A stretch of DNA of 64,000 nt. It comes from Marsupella aquatica. Lineage: Eukaryota > Marchantiophyta. How positions within the stretch are numbered: the stretch's first letter is position 1; each line of letters begins with the position of its first letter. The stretch is from NCBI GenBank assembly GCA_973895155.1, contig OZ316893.1, positions 16,182,001-16,246,000 on the forward strand. Reading direction: 5' to 3'. The translations under genes were made by a program, and so were the position numbers. Below the pieces are notes generated by a model. That model worked only from the letters and a program-made list of their open reading frames with translations. It was not told the DNA's origin and did not search any database. Shown piece by piece: positions 63,911 through 64,000 of this stretch.

Positions 63911-64000
63911 GTTTTTCCGATGCTCTTTTTTCAGTCAGCGACACTTTCCGATACAGAGAAGATCGGTACCCTCCGATTGTATCCACATTGGGCATTTACC

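Overview
The window looks like nuclear DNA of a land plant or streptophyte alga. There are no bacterial operons. Almost all recognisable coding sequence belongs to plant-type LTR retrotransposons (Ty1/copia and Ty3/gypsy), nested and in several stages of decay, with MITE-like elements, solo LTRs and degraded repeated genes of unknown function between them. A charophyte such as a Chara-like alga is my best guess, because retrotransposons carrying cytosine methyltransferases have been reported from charophytes and dinoflagellates. The sequence alone does not prove this. I see no convincing intact host gene, rRNA, tRNA or CRISPR array.

Layout. 1-5187: copia copy A, cut by the window start, heavily mutated, with a complete 3' LTR. 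5188-6410: pieces of a decayed gene (possibly methyltransferase-like) split by a 34-bp satellite. 7680-10606 and 12090-15470: two decayed members of an unrecognised family with globular parts plus long coiled coils; the second holds a 383-bp MITE-like element. 15949-21820: almost intact copia element D on the minus strand, with identical 197-bp LTRs and a 5-bp target duplication. 21826-28000: decayed fragments, a second MITE-like copy, a solo LTR and another member of the coiled-coil family on the minus strand. 28590-31920: decayed gypsy element E (minus). 31952-32281: TIR MITE. 33130-37722: a stretch bounded by diverged inverted repeats, holding several LTR remnants. 37723-45822: mostly non-coding with small repeats. 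45823-53540, probably continuing at 59586-60470: gypsy element C (minus). 53546-59580: copia copy B, with identical LTRs, inserted into the leader/LTR of C. 61768-64000: decayed repeated genes on the minus strand.

The most interesting object is gypsy element C. Its single long frame encodes Gag with two zinc knuckles, an aspartic protease, a DNMT3-like C5 cytosine methyltransferase domain placed between protease and reverse transcriptase, then RT, RNase H, integrase and a C-terminal PHD finger. The older relative E keeps the PHD finger as well. The element therefore appears to have carried both a DNA-methylation writer and a chromatin reader. The copy here is damaged by a TAG inside the methyltransferase, a frameshift and TGA in RNase H, and no visible 3' LTR.

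Many breaks in the coding sequences are TAG or TGA where a CAG, CGA or TGG codon is expected. This fits deamination of methylated cytosines in a heavily methylated repeat compartment.
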